Virus record (IMG/VR): IMGVR_UViG_3300035438_000817
Coordinates: 1-64,000 of that record
Source: a virus
Strand: one strand, 5' to 3'
Length of the DNA stretch: 64,000 nucleotides
Positions 1 through 7,669 of this stretch are shown piece after piece (position 1 is the first letter of the stretch; each line of letters opens with the position of its first letter). A program made the position numbers and the translations under genes. Under the pieces are notes generated by a model, which was given only the letters and a program-made list of their open reading frames with translations, ran no database searches and had not been told where the DNA came from.

Positions 1-878
1 GGTAACGATTTTGTTACAGTTGATTGTTGTCTGACGATATTATTTATATCGCTTGAATTGATCCAATTTAATTGTTTACGTAAATCATCAAACCCATCTT
101 TCCAAAAAGTAGATGATGAATATTGATGCCATAAATCATTTGGTAAAATTGGTCTACGTTGTTTAAATTCTACACGCTTTCTGACTTTATGTAATCCTTC
201 AATCTTGACACCAACATCAAATTCATCATATGAATCTTCTACATTATTAAAATCATGTTCAAACCATGATTCTCCAAGAAAATTATAAATCTTCTTCATA
301 ACTATTAATGGATTTTTAACCAAATCATCATATTCAACATAACAAATTTGATCACGTTCATTACAAAATAATGATTGTTTAACATTTGCTAATGGCCCAG
401 CAACATATCCAGTAAAATTAGGTAAATTACCCATTAACATATTAGTTCGTTCATATACAGATAAATTCGGTTGATGATGATATAATGCTTTAACTGTATA
501 TGGATTCTTAGCATTCAATTGTTCAAAACTATCTAAAATCCATGGTATTTCTCTAATACATATAATCATTTTAAAATCTGGATATAAATCTTTTAATAAT
601 GATGTGGCTCCAGACCAACCACGATTCGTATTAAAACAAACTTCATTACTTTCATTATAAAATGTATCAAATATATTTCTAATAATTTCTTTACGTTTTT
701 CAATTGTAATAGTAGTATCTATTCCAACAGATGTATTAGTAGAATCTATAATTGCAGTTGCATATCCTTGTATTACATCACTGATACCAGCAGTAAATCT
801 AGGATTTTGTTTTAAAATTGCACTTAATAGTGTTGTACCACTACGAGGCAATCCAGATATGAAATTATATTTTCTCAT
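1..878 (-). CDS. Sulfotransferase (partial, runs off the left edge)
   Basis: Reading leftwards from an ATG at 878, the frame stays open to base 1 (292 codons), so the C-terminus lies outside the window. Near the N-terminus is GLPRSGTTLLSAIL, the P-loop-like 5'-phosphosulfate binding motif of PAPS-dependent sulfotransferases. A later YVEYDDLVKNPLIVMKKIYN followed by FLGE matches the family pattern YEDL...P...I..FLG. The protein would transfer sulfate from PAPS to a hydroxyl, probably on a sugar given the neighbours. Its ATG overlaps the TAA of the carbamoyltransferase by one base (TAATG), so the two are translationally coupled. It is one of two sulfotransferases in this cluster. The fold assignment is firm; the acceptor is unknown. 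Confidence 0.85.
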   Translation of the reverse strand, partial: MRKYNFISGLPRSGTTLLSAILKQNPRFTAGISDVIQGYATAIIDSTNTSVGIDTTITIEKRKEIIRNIFDTFYNESNEVCFNTNRGWSGATSLLKDLYPDFKMIICIREIPWILDSFEQLNAKNPYTVKALYHHQPNLSVYERTNMLMGNLPNFTGYVAGPLANVKQSLFCNERDQICYVEYDDLVKNPLIVMKKIYNFLGESWFEHDFNNVEDSYDEFDVGVKIEGLHKVRKRVEFKQRRPILPNDLWHQYSSSTFWKDGFDDLRKQLNWINSSDINNIVRQQSTVTKSL

Positions 879-2572
879 TATTTACTAATTAGTTTTCCAA
901 TTTCTGGCAAATACAAATAATTAATATCACTATTCAGAATAGTTACAAAAGCATCAACTAAACTTTCTACTAATGGTTGACCAGCTAAATTAAAACTTGT
1001 ATTCATTACCATTGGAATTTGTGTTCTATTATAAAATGCTTCAATCAAACGATAGTAATGTAAATTTTGTGCTTCAGTAACAGTTTGAACACGACATGTA
1101 TTATCTACATGACATACGGCAGGAATTTCATTTACTTTATCTGGCCAAACATTAACTGCATACATCATAAATGGACTTGATTTCATTCCAGCCATATCAA
1201 ACCATGTTGAAGCATGTTCTTCCATAACACTACCAGCAAATGGTCTAAACCATTCTCTACGTTTAACTTGATTAACAAAATCTTTACCATCTACTCTACG
1301 TGGATCAAATAATATTGAACGATTACCTAATGCTCTTGGTCCAGCTTCCGCGGCCCCTTGAAATAAAGCAACAATATTACCATCATCAATCAATTGTGCT
1401 ACAGTATCATATGTTACATCTGATACTTTAAGATTTGGTACTTGTTGTAATAAATTATCTAACTGATCATAGTTTGGATGTACACCAAGATATACACTAG
1501 TTAACTCTCTTAATTGTACTTCATTTGAGTGATTATGCCAAGCATATTTGGCTAAACCAATAGCAGTTCCACCATCATGTGCAATTGGATCAATATAGAA
1601 ATTAATATCGGGAAAATGTTTAACATACTTATAATTGGCCACACAGTTTAAACCAAATCCACCACTAATAATAATATTACGTTCACCAGTAATATCAATT
1701 GCCTTTTCAATAAGAGCAATCATTTGTTCTTCAGTTTGTCTTTGAATCTTATATGCCAAATTCTTATCAATATCACGACATAATGAAAAATCATTATGCC
1801 ATTCTTTTGGATCATTAAATCGTTTTAAGTATGGATTATGATTCTCGTCAATATGTGCACCAGCAGGATATCTAGGAATCAATAAGTTCTTATTACCTTT
1901 TCCATTAATAAAGAAATCTGGAATATCTACATCTTCTGTACCATATGGACTTAGACCCATAGTTTTACCAGCTTCAATAAATCCAAAACCAAGATAATCT
2001 GATACGGCCTCATAGGCTTTAGTAATGGTTACAGTATTATCAAACTCTTGTATACCATTATCATAGTACATGGCATTACCATCGCTATAACGCTTGTATA
2101 CAGCGTTAAACTCATGTGGATATGAACAGTAGTAAATTGATTCAGTTTCGTATCCAGATGCAATTGGACCATTTTCTCCAATTTGTTCTTGATGTACTGA
2201 ACCAGCACCATCTACAATTACGGCTGCAGCAGTATCAAAACCACTACTATAAAAACTGGCACTAGCATGACCCAAATGATGTAAATGTCCAAGATTTGTT
2301 ACTTTAACATTTGGACAACTTTTTCTAACCAATGCTGTATATGGATCTTCTCCAGTCCATGGTAATTGTGGTAATTGTGAATTAGTACCACCAATAATTA
2401 ACTCATCAACTACATGATTATTCAATACATGAACAATAGCCTTAAATGGATTACCATCATATTTACTTCTAGATAGTCGTTCTTCTTCTGTATAGTATAC
2501 TAATTCACCATCAACTACTAATGCCGCTGATCCATTATGTCCTGGATTAATTGCTAAAATTGTATATCCCAT
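878..2572 (-). CDS. NodU/CmcH-family O-carbamoyltransferase
   Basis: 564 residues, the usual length for the NodU/CmcH/TobZ family, which transfers a carbamoyl group from carbamoyl phosphate to a sugar or antibiotic hydroxyl by way of carbamoyl-AMP. The N-terminal Kae1/ASKHA-like domain (about 1-350) starts with the family's INPGHNGSAALV and contains HHLGHASAS, whose H98 and H102 match the HxxxH metal site of TobZ. GGFGLNCVANY follows near residue 305. The C-terminal YrdC-like domain holds RREWFRPFAGSVM (about 440) and MNTSFNLAGQPLV (about 529). The gene is intact. It overlaps the next gene upstream by one base and the sulfotransferase downstream by one base. Such genes occur in T4-like marine phages; the acceptor is unknown. 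Confidence 0.92.
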   Translation of the reverse strand: MGYTILAINPGHNGSAALVVDGELVYYTEEERLSRSKYDGNPFKAIVHVLNNHVVDELIIGGTNSQLPQLPWTGEDPYTALVRKSCPNVKVTNLGHLHHLGHASASFYSSGFDTAAAVIVDGAGSVHQEQIGENGPIASGYETESIYYCSYPHEFNAVYKRYSDGNAMYYDNGIQEFDNTVTITKAYEAVSDYLGFGFIEAGKTMGLSPYGTEDVDIPDFFINGKGNKNLLIPRYPAGAHIDENHNPYLKRFNDPKEWHNDFSLCRDIDKNLAYKIQRQTEEQMIALIEKAIDITGERNIIISGGFGLNCVANYKYVKHFPDINFYIDPIAHDGGTAIGLAKYAWHNHSNEVQLRELTSVYLGVHPNYDQLDNLLQQVPNLKVSDVTYDTVAQLIDDGNIVALFQGAAEAGPRALGNRSILFDPRRVDGKDFVNQVKRREWFRPFAGSVMEEHASTWFDMAGMKSSPFMMYAVNVWPDKVNEIPAVCHVDNTCRVQTVTEAQNLHYYRLIEAFYNRTQIPMVMNTSFNLAGQPLVESLVDAFVTILNSDINYLYLPEIGKLISK

Positions 2573-3504
2573 TATCGTACCTTTTTCTCAATATCTGCAA
2601 CAATAGTATTAAACATATCGTCTAGTTCTTTTGTTGTAAAATTAATTGTTCCTTCATTTAATCTATTACTTAAAGTGGCATCTAATCCGGCAATACGTAT
2701 TGGTGTATATTTTCTAACTTGTTGTGTTTCAATGATTTTAAAATAATCTGGATAACTAGTATTGATTGGAAATGTACTACCAAAAATTACAGTACCTGGA
2801 GTTCCAACTGCACGAGCCATATGTTGACCTACACTATCACATCCAATAAAATAATCGGCTTCTTGAACCAATGCACCCCATTGTCTAAGATCACATGTAT
2901 ATTTTTGTGATACTGTATCTTGTTTCAATTGAAAATCTGGTTCACCAAAGAAAATAGTATTATATCTCATGGCAATTTTCTTAACAAGATAGAGATAATC
3001 TTTCTGACTTAAACTACGTGATTCTTCATCAAATACACCTTGACGATTATCTATTTTGGCACCGCGACCAAATGGTTGAAAGATTACTGTTTTTTGTTTT
3101 TTCTGTGCAGCTTTCAAATCTTCAAGTGTATTCTTTGCTACCATAACTTCTTGTTGATTAAATTTAAGAACTGGTATACCTAAATCACTATGATCTTTAG
3201 TATTATTAATTTCTCTATCAAATCCTTCTACTAAACTAATCTCTTGTCTAAAATAAGCTGGACAACGATATGGTTCTGGTGTAATAATTTGATCTGCATT
3301 TTTAATTACATTGTCAAATACACCTTTAGTATCAATTCCATATGTTCTGTCTTGTAGTTCTGGAATACCCCAATATAAGAAATCCCATGCGGCTACCATA
3401 ACTGCCCAATCAACATCTGGATTTAATTTACCAAATTTAATAAGTGCTGGAATTGCTGCAATTGCACGACCAGCACCACCATCAATCCAAAATATCTTTT
3501 TCAT
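2572..3504 (-). CDS. Glycosyltransferase family 9-like (heptosyltransferase-like)
   Basis: 310 residues. The N-terminus (MKKIFWIDGGAGRAIAAIPA) is a GT-B style first strand and glycine-rich loop. The best match to ADP-heptose transferases is in the second domain: ADYFIGCDSVGQHMARAVG then TPGTVIFGST, the equivalent of the family's DSGPMHLAAALGKPVVALFG nucleotide-sugar site. It probably transfers a sugar from an NDP-sugar. AGAGAG lies about 8 bases before the ATG. A TGTAAATA octamer at 3536-3543 could be a weak late promoter in the 63-base gap upstream. Specificity cannot be read from the sequence, and family 9 membership is by motif only. Confidence 0.7.
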   Translation of the reverse strand: MKKIFWIDGGAGRAIAAIPALIKFGKLNPDVDWAVMVAAWDFLYWGIPELQDRTYGIDTKGVFDNVIKNADQIITPEPYRCPAYFRQEISLVEGFDREINNTKDHSDLGIPVLKFNQQEVMVAKNTLEDLKAAQKKQKTVIFQPFGRGAKIDNRQGVFDEESRSLSQKDYLYLVKKIAMRYNTIFFGEPDFQLKQDTVSQKYTCDLRQWGALVQEADYFIGCDSVGQHMARAVGTPGTVIFGSTFPINTSYPDYFKIIETQQVRKYTPIRIAGLDATLSNRLNEGTINFTTKELDDMFNTIVADIEKKVR

Positions 3505-3567
3505 TGTTTAACTCTCTTATAATAAAACTTACTATTATTTACATCATAACAATGACATTCAAATATT

Positions 3568-4959
3568 TTATTTGTACCAAAACCAAACATTAGATTGTGT
3601 AAATCTGATCTCATTAGTAATATTATTCTTTTGTCTAAACTCATTAACTGCTTGATTTACTGCTGGTAAATTCCAATCATGACCAGCAAATATACCACCT
3701 GTTTTGACTTTATCCCAATAATTATCTAAATCTCTAACTACTGCTGAATAACTATGATCACCATCAATAAAGATATAATCTAAACTTTGATCTGGTATAT
3801 AGGATGCTGCCGTAGTAGCATCCATTTCTAATAATTCTATTTTATCCATATATGGATTTAATAGATTCATAGCATATTCACGCCATTGATCTACCATTGA
3901 TTGTGTAACTGGTCCCCACCAATCCATATATGGTGTCCAACTATCAATAGCATATACTTTACTAATCTCTGGTGCCAAATCAAAGAAATGTCTAAGAGTA
4001 TATCCTTTACAAACACCTAATTCACATCCGATAAGATCAGTACCTAACTCTTTGATATATGATAGTAAACCATATGCCGATACGTCTTTCAATGATACTA
4101 TACTATTTCCATCTCTAACTGATAATAAAGTTTTAATCATTTCAGTTATTGTACTATTTTCTAATAAATATTTTTGAACAATTGGTTGAGGTTGTCCACC
4201 TACTAGTAACAGATTTGATAAATCTGATCCCCATTTTTCAATGAATCTATCAAAATATATTTTGTCTCTTTGTTTAGTTTCATCAGAGGTTTCACCACTG
4301 TCCCATAATGATTTACCTTGAAAATGTAATAGATATGATTGTGTAGTATATTTGACATTGAATCCTAATTGAATTGCACGAATTCTATAATCAACATCTT
4401 CACCACCACCTACACCAAAACTTTCATCAAATAATCCTATCTTAGAATATATCTCATAAGGTAATCTAAATGCATAAAATGGCATTAATAATCTTTCATA
4501 AAATCCAGCTGGATTAAGTTGTTTATGTCGTCTAACAATATCACTTAAAGTATAAAAATTATTATCAAATTGATTCATTGACATTGAATTTGTCAATGTT
4601 AATTGATCTGTAGTATATTCATGTGTTTGATTACAACTAGATATAACAATAACATTATTATGTTGAGTTAATGGTTGTAACCAATTTTCAGTAAAAACAA
4701 TATCATTGTTTAGAATAATAAGATCCTTACCATCAGATATACTAATAATATCATTGATATTTTTGGCAAAACTTTTTGGTTGTTCATTGACAATTACAGT
4801 AACATTTGGTCTTTGAGTAGTAACTATCTGATCATTATCAATCAAGTAAAATACATCATTTGATTTTAATTTAGTAAATCTAAAAAAACTTGAAATAGCC
4901 AAATCAGTATAATGATCAGACTTTTTTGTAGTGATCATTAAAAATACTATTGGTCTCAT
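3568..4959 (-). CDS. Bifunctional glycosyltransferase (GT2) / class I methyltransferase fusion
   Basis: 463 residues in two domains. Residues 1 to about 240 look like a GT-A family 2 transferase: KDLIILNNDIVFTENWLQPL has the acidic metal/NDP site region, and FGVGGGEDVDYRIRAIQLG is the ED motif of the acceptor side. Residues about 290-463 are a SAM-dependent methyltransferase of the Methyltransf_24 type: GCELGVCKGYTL (SAM loop), KVYAIDSWTPY, and LDYIFIDGDHSYSAVVRDLD. One polypeptide could therefore add and methylate a sugar. The start overlaps the upstream sulfotransferase by four bases (ATGA). No frameshift is needed to read through both domains. Substrates are unknown. Confidence 0.85.
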   Translation of the reverse strand: MRPIVFLMITTKKSDHYTDLAISSFFRFTKLKSNDVFYLIDNDQIVTTQRPNVTVIVNEQPKSFAKNINDIISISDGKDLIILNNDIVFTENWLQPLTQHNNVIVISSCNQTHEYTTDQLTLTNSMSMNQFDNNFYTLSDIVRRHKQLNPAGFYERLLMPFYAFRLPYEIYSKIGLFDESFGVGGGEDVDYRIRAIQLGFNVKYTTQSYLLHFQGKSLWDSGETSDETKQRDKIYFDRFIEKWGSDLSNLLLVGGQPQPIVQKYLLENSTITEMIKTLLSVRDGNSIVSLKDVSAYGLLSYIKELGTDLIGCELGVCKGYTLRHFFDLAPEISKVYAIDSWTPYMDWWGPVTQSMVDQWREYAMNLLNPYMDKIELLEMDATTAASYIPDQSLDYIFIDGDHSYSAVVRDLDNYWDKVKTGGIFAGHDWNLPAVNQAVNEFRQKNNITNEIRFTQSNVWFWYK

Positions 4960-5756
4960 GATTTATTCCAAAAATCCAATTTCATATCTGTATATAATTT
5001 TGTCAATTCTTTACCAATGACTAATTCTGGTTCTGGACTCACTCGTTCCATTACTGATCTGACATCATGTAATCCATTTAAACCACCATGATAATCATCA
5101 TTTTCTAACATTGATTGCATATTATTAATATCAACTTGATATGTTTCTATACCAATAAATTCACAAATTCTATTCATTGTATATTGACTGTTATTAACAA
5201 TATCATTATATTCAACAATACACATATCAATGTCAAATGAATTGTATCCCATTCTGAAACTTGTATATGGATGATTGATATATTTTTCCCACAATATACG
5301 ACAACGATTTTTGTTATTGATTGCTAAATTATTGTCAATTAAATCTTGATCTACAAATGTAATTTTATCTGAATTTTTATTAATCAACAAGATGTAAGAT
5401 GATAGAATTTCTGGTATACTTCTAGCCGTACAGATGATTTTTGGTTTTGATCCTAATGCATTAATCATTAACTTACCGTGTCTAGGCCATAATCTATTTT
5501 TATCAATGATAACAGGTTTGTCTATATGATGATAGGCACCTGCGATCATACCATTTATAATATTTCCGTATTGATCTGGATGTCTGTTGACATATGCAGC
5601 TGAAATATTATTCCAATTATTGTCAATGATTTCTATTAAATCAATAACTGGACTAGTAGTACTGGAATGAATTAATGGATGTTGATTTAATAACGATCCT
5701 AGAACAGAACTTCCTGATCTGGGAATTCCGGACATCATAATAAATTGTTTATTCAT
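4956..5756 (-). CDS. Sulfotransferase
   Basis: 266 residues. MMSGIPRSGSSVLGSLLNQH is the 5'-phosphosulfate loop of PAPS-dependent sulfotransferases. IICTARSIPEILSSYILLIN is the region that contacts the 3'-phosphate (R/S), and VEYNDIVNNSQYTMNRICEF then IGI is the characteristic C-terminal segment. It is related in pattern to the partial sulfotransferase at 1-878 but clearly diverged. It overlaps both neighbours by four bases, so it sits inside a translationally coupled run with the GT2-methyltransferase and the GT-A gene. Sulfation of a glycan built by the cluster is the natural inference; the substrate is not shown. Confidence 0.85.
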   Translation of the reverse strand: MNKQFIMMSGIPRSGSSVLGSLLNQHPLIHSSTTSPVIDLIEIIDNNWNNISAAYVNRHPDQYGNIINGMIAGAYHHIDKPVIIDKNRLWPRHGKLMINALGSKPKIICTARSIPEILSSYILLINKNSDKITFVDQDLIDNNLAINNKNRCRILWEKYINHPYTSFRMGYNSFDIDMCIVEYNDIVNNSQYTMNRICEFIGIETYQVDINNMQSMLENDDYHGGLNGLHDVRSVMERVSPEPELVIGKELTKLYTDMKLDFWNKS

Positions 5757-6460
5757 AATTGTTTTTTCATTACTGGTAAGATTGGTTTAGTAATGTGAAC
5801 TGTTTTATTATACCATTTTTCAAAGTCACCTGTAAACTTATATGGACCAATATGATTACAAGTGATTTCTTGATCTAACCAAATTTTAAATCCACCATCT
5901 TTAAGTTTATTAAATGCATGAATATCTTCACTAATCATTTGATCTACACCGGCGACATTTTGAATCACAACATCAAATATCATTCTACGTTCTTTGTCGT
6001 CTTTTGGATCCATATATGATTTACTTACGTCCCATAAATGTTGCATGGCAACTTTACTAAATTTTACAAACCCAGTACCAAGACCATCAACTTCAATTAA
6101 TTTAGTTATTGGATCTCGTGGTTTCTTCTGTAATTGTCTAACAACATATTCTTCTTTATCACCTTTTTTGCGATAGGTACCACCTACTACATCAACTGGA
6201 TAATCTAATAGTTTGAAAAATTGTTCTGGTTGCCATTCAATGTCACTATCAATCCAAACTAAATCATCTACATTAGATTCTAAGGCAACATGAATAGTAT
6301 CATTACGTGCACGTTGAAGTAATGCATCAAAACTTACCCACATAGGTATAATTTCAATATCACGTTTAATAGCCATTTTAATAGTGTTCATTAAAGCATT
6401 GACATACCAAACATCAATTCTACCATCATAACATGGTGTGCCAATCATTACTTTACGCAT
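5753..6460 (-). CDS. GT-A fold glycosyltransferase
   Basis: 235 residues. The N-terminus (MRKVMIGTPCYDGRIDVWYV) and the motif DDLVWIDSDIEW (about 66-77, with a DxD-type DSD) are those of a nucleotide-diphospho-sugar transferase of the GT-A fold. QPEQFFKLLDYPVDVVGGTY and DGLGTGFVKFSKVAM are typical of the phage and environmental members. A C-terminal EDIHAFNKLKDGGFKIWLDQ then CNHIG supplies the late acidic and His residues expected for catalysis. It overlaps the GT4 gene upstream by 13 bases. Donor and acceptor are unknown. Confidence 0.75.
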   Translation of the reverse strand: MRKVMIGTPCYDGRIDVWYVNALMNTIKMAIKRDIEIIPMWVSFDALLQRARNDTIHVALESNVDDLVWIDSDIEWQPEQFFKLLDYPVDVVGGTYRKKGDKEEYVVRQLQKKPRDPITKLIEVDGLGTGFVKFSKVAMQHLWDVSKSYMDPKDDKERRMIFDVVIQNVAGVDQMISEDIHAFNKLKDGGFKIWLDQEITCNHIGPYKFTGDFEKWYNKTVHITKPILPVMKKQL

Positions 6461-7344
6461 AATTCACCAAAAAATTTATTCCATTCTGTTTTACGAATAT
6501 TCCATGAATATCTTAGATTGAACCAATCACTTTGTTCTAATAGACCTTCACTGGAATAATTATTTATAGCGTCATTTAGAGCTTGAGAATAATTGTGTGT
6601 GAGTTCTTGTCTATCATCACTATAGTCTACATATGTGGCATAGTCATCACACGTTTCGGATAATGCCCCATAATTAGTTGTTACTATACGACAACCAGCT
6701 GCGCCGGCTTCAATAGCGGATAAACAACTTGTTTCTTCATATATACTTGGATAGGCTAATATATGAGATTGTTGAAGTGCATATCTAACTGCCTGATTCA
6801 TACCAAAACCTTTATAGATAACATTTTTCATTGTACGACAACGATGAAACAATTGTTCTATATGTGAATTAGTGGCATATCCTTTACCATAGATAATATT
6901 GGATGAATAGACTGTCAATTCAACATCCGATCTGTTGAGTAGTTGAAAAGCGTCTAGTAATACTTCTAATCCACGATTAGGCATACTGGTATAAATCAAT
7001 CTTATTTTATCAGTTGGTTTATATTTAAATTCAATATCTTCAATGGCATTTCTGATAACTAGATTTTTAGATTCATCTACTGGAAATCTATTTTGAAATT
7101 GATTTTTTTGCCATTCAGATACATAAACAAATTTATCTATATTATCGGTAAAATTTTTATATAACATACCGATAATATTTTGTTGATCGTATGATAGATG
7201 TTGCCAAACAATGTTTGCACGATTTGGATCTATTAGACCTTCATAACAAACAGAAACAATCAAATTGATCTGATCAGACCAATCTGTTCCTGTATATTTA
7301 ATTAAGTTATTGTAAAGTAATTCTGTTCCGCCGATAGGTTTCAT
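6448..7344 (-). CDS. Glycosyltransferase family 4-like (GT-B)
   Basis: 298 residues. GGTELLYNNL at the N-terminus is the glycine-rich loop of GT4 enzymes. YVSEWQKNQF and the hinge YTSMPNRGLEVLLDAFQLL follow. The C-terminal half carries YPSIYEETSCLSAIEAGAAG, the E-x7-E nucleotide-sugar motif. At about 300 residues it is shorter than the usual 350-400, with a reduced N-terminal domain. It is the first gene of the sugar cluster. The octamer TATAAATC at 7396-7403, 40-50 bases upstream, matches the late promoter at seven of eight positions, so the cluster may be expressed late. Confidence 0.82.
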   Translation of the reverse strand: MKPIGGTELLYNNLIKYTGTDWSDQINLIVSVCYEGLIDPNRANIVWQHLSYDQQNIIGMLYKNFTDNIDKFVYVSEWQKNQFQNRFPVDESKNLVIRNAIEDIEFKYKPTDKIRLIYTSMPNRGLEVLLDAFQLLNRSDVELTVYSSNIIYGKGYATNSHIEQLFHRCRTMKNVIYKGFGMNQAVRYALQQSHILAYPSIYEETSCLSAIEAGAAGCRIVTTNYGALSETCDDYATYVDYSDDRQELTHNYSQALNDAINNYSSEGLLEQSDWFNLRYSWNIRKTEWNKFFGELCVK

Positions 7345-7395
7345 ACATATATTTAATATGAAACTTAGTGACAGAAAATTAAAATTTAGATGATT

Positions 7396-7403
7396 GATTT
7401 ATA
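7396..7403 (-). promoter_or_regulatory. Possible late promoter for the sugar-modification cluster
   Basis: On the minus strand this reads TATAAATC, seven of eight matches to the T4 late octamer. A start site would lie near 7390, leaving a leader of about 45 bases before the GT4 ATG at 7344. No sigma70-type pair is obvious here. Confidence 0.35.
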
Positions 7404-7416
7404 AAAATATGTGACG

Positions 7417-7656
7417 CTATGAGGCGGGCGGATTTATAGGTTCATCAGTATCCAAAATTCCATTCAATTTCCACAGTTCTGTATGTTCAAAAATTTGATC
7501 TACTGGATACGCTTGTACTGCTTCCCAAATAATTGAGGTTCCATCATATGGAGTTCCAATAATCAGATTATTTTCTTCATCTGTATCTGCATTCAATCCA
7601 ACTGCAGTATGTTCAGGGTTGGCCCAAAACATTGAATGTATTTGTTTAATTTTCAT
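7417..7656 (-). CDS. Small conserved protein following a tail-fibre gene
   Basis: 79 residues starting MKIKQIHSMFW. A longer frame exists back to 7764, but it would run through the end of the upstream fibre gene. The ATG at 7656 has AAAAGGAAATTAAA directly before it, so the shorter start is chosen. It lies 13 bases after the fibre gene's stop. The middle (DEENNLIIGTPYDGTSIIWE) is acidic. There are no membrane segments or catalytic motifs. Position suggests a fibre-associated or fibre-assembly protein; this is inference only. Confidence 0.7.
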   Translation of the reverse strand: MKIKQIHSMFWANPEHTAVGLNADTDEENNLIIGTPYDGTSIIWEAVQAYPVDQIFEHTELWKLNGILDTDEPINPPAS

Positions 7657-7669
7657 TTTAATTTCCTTT

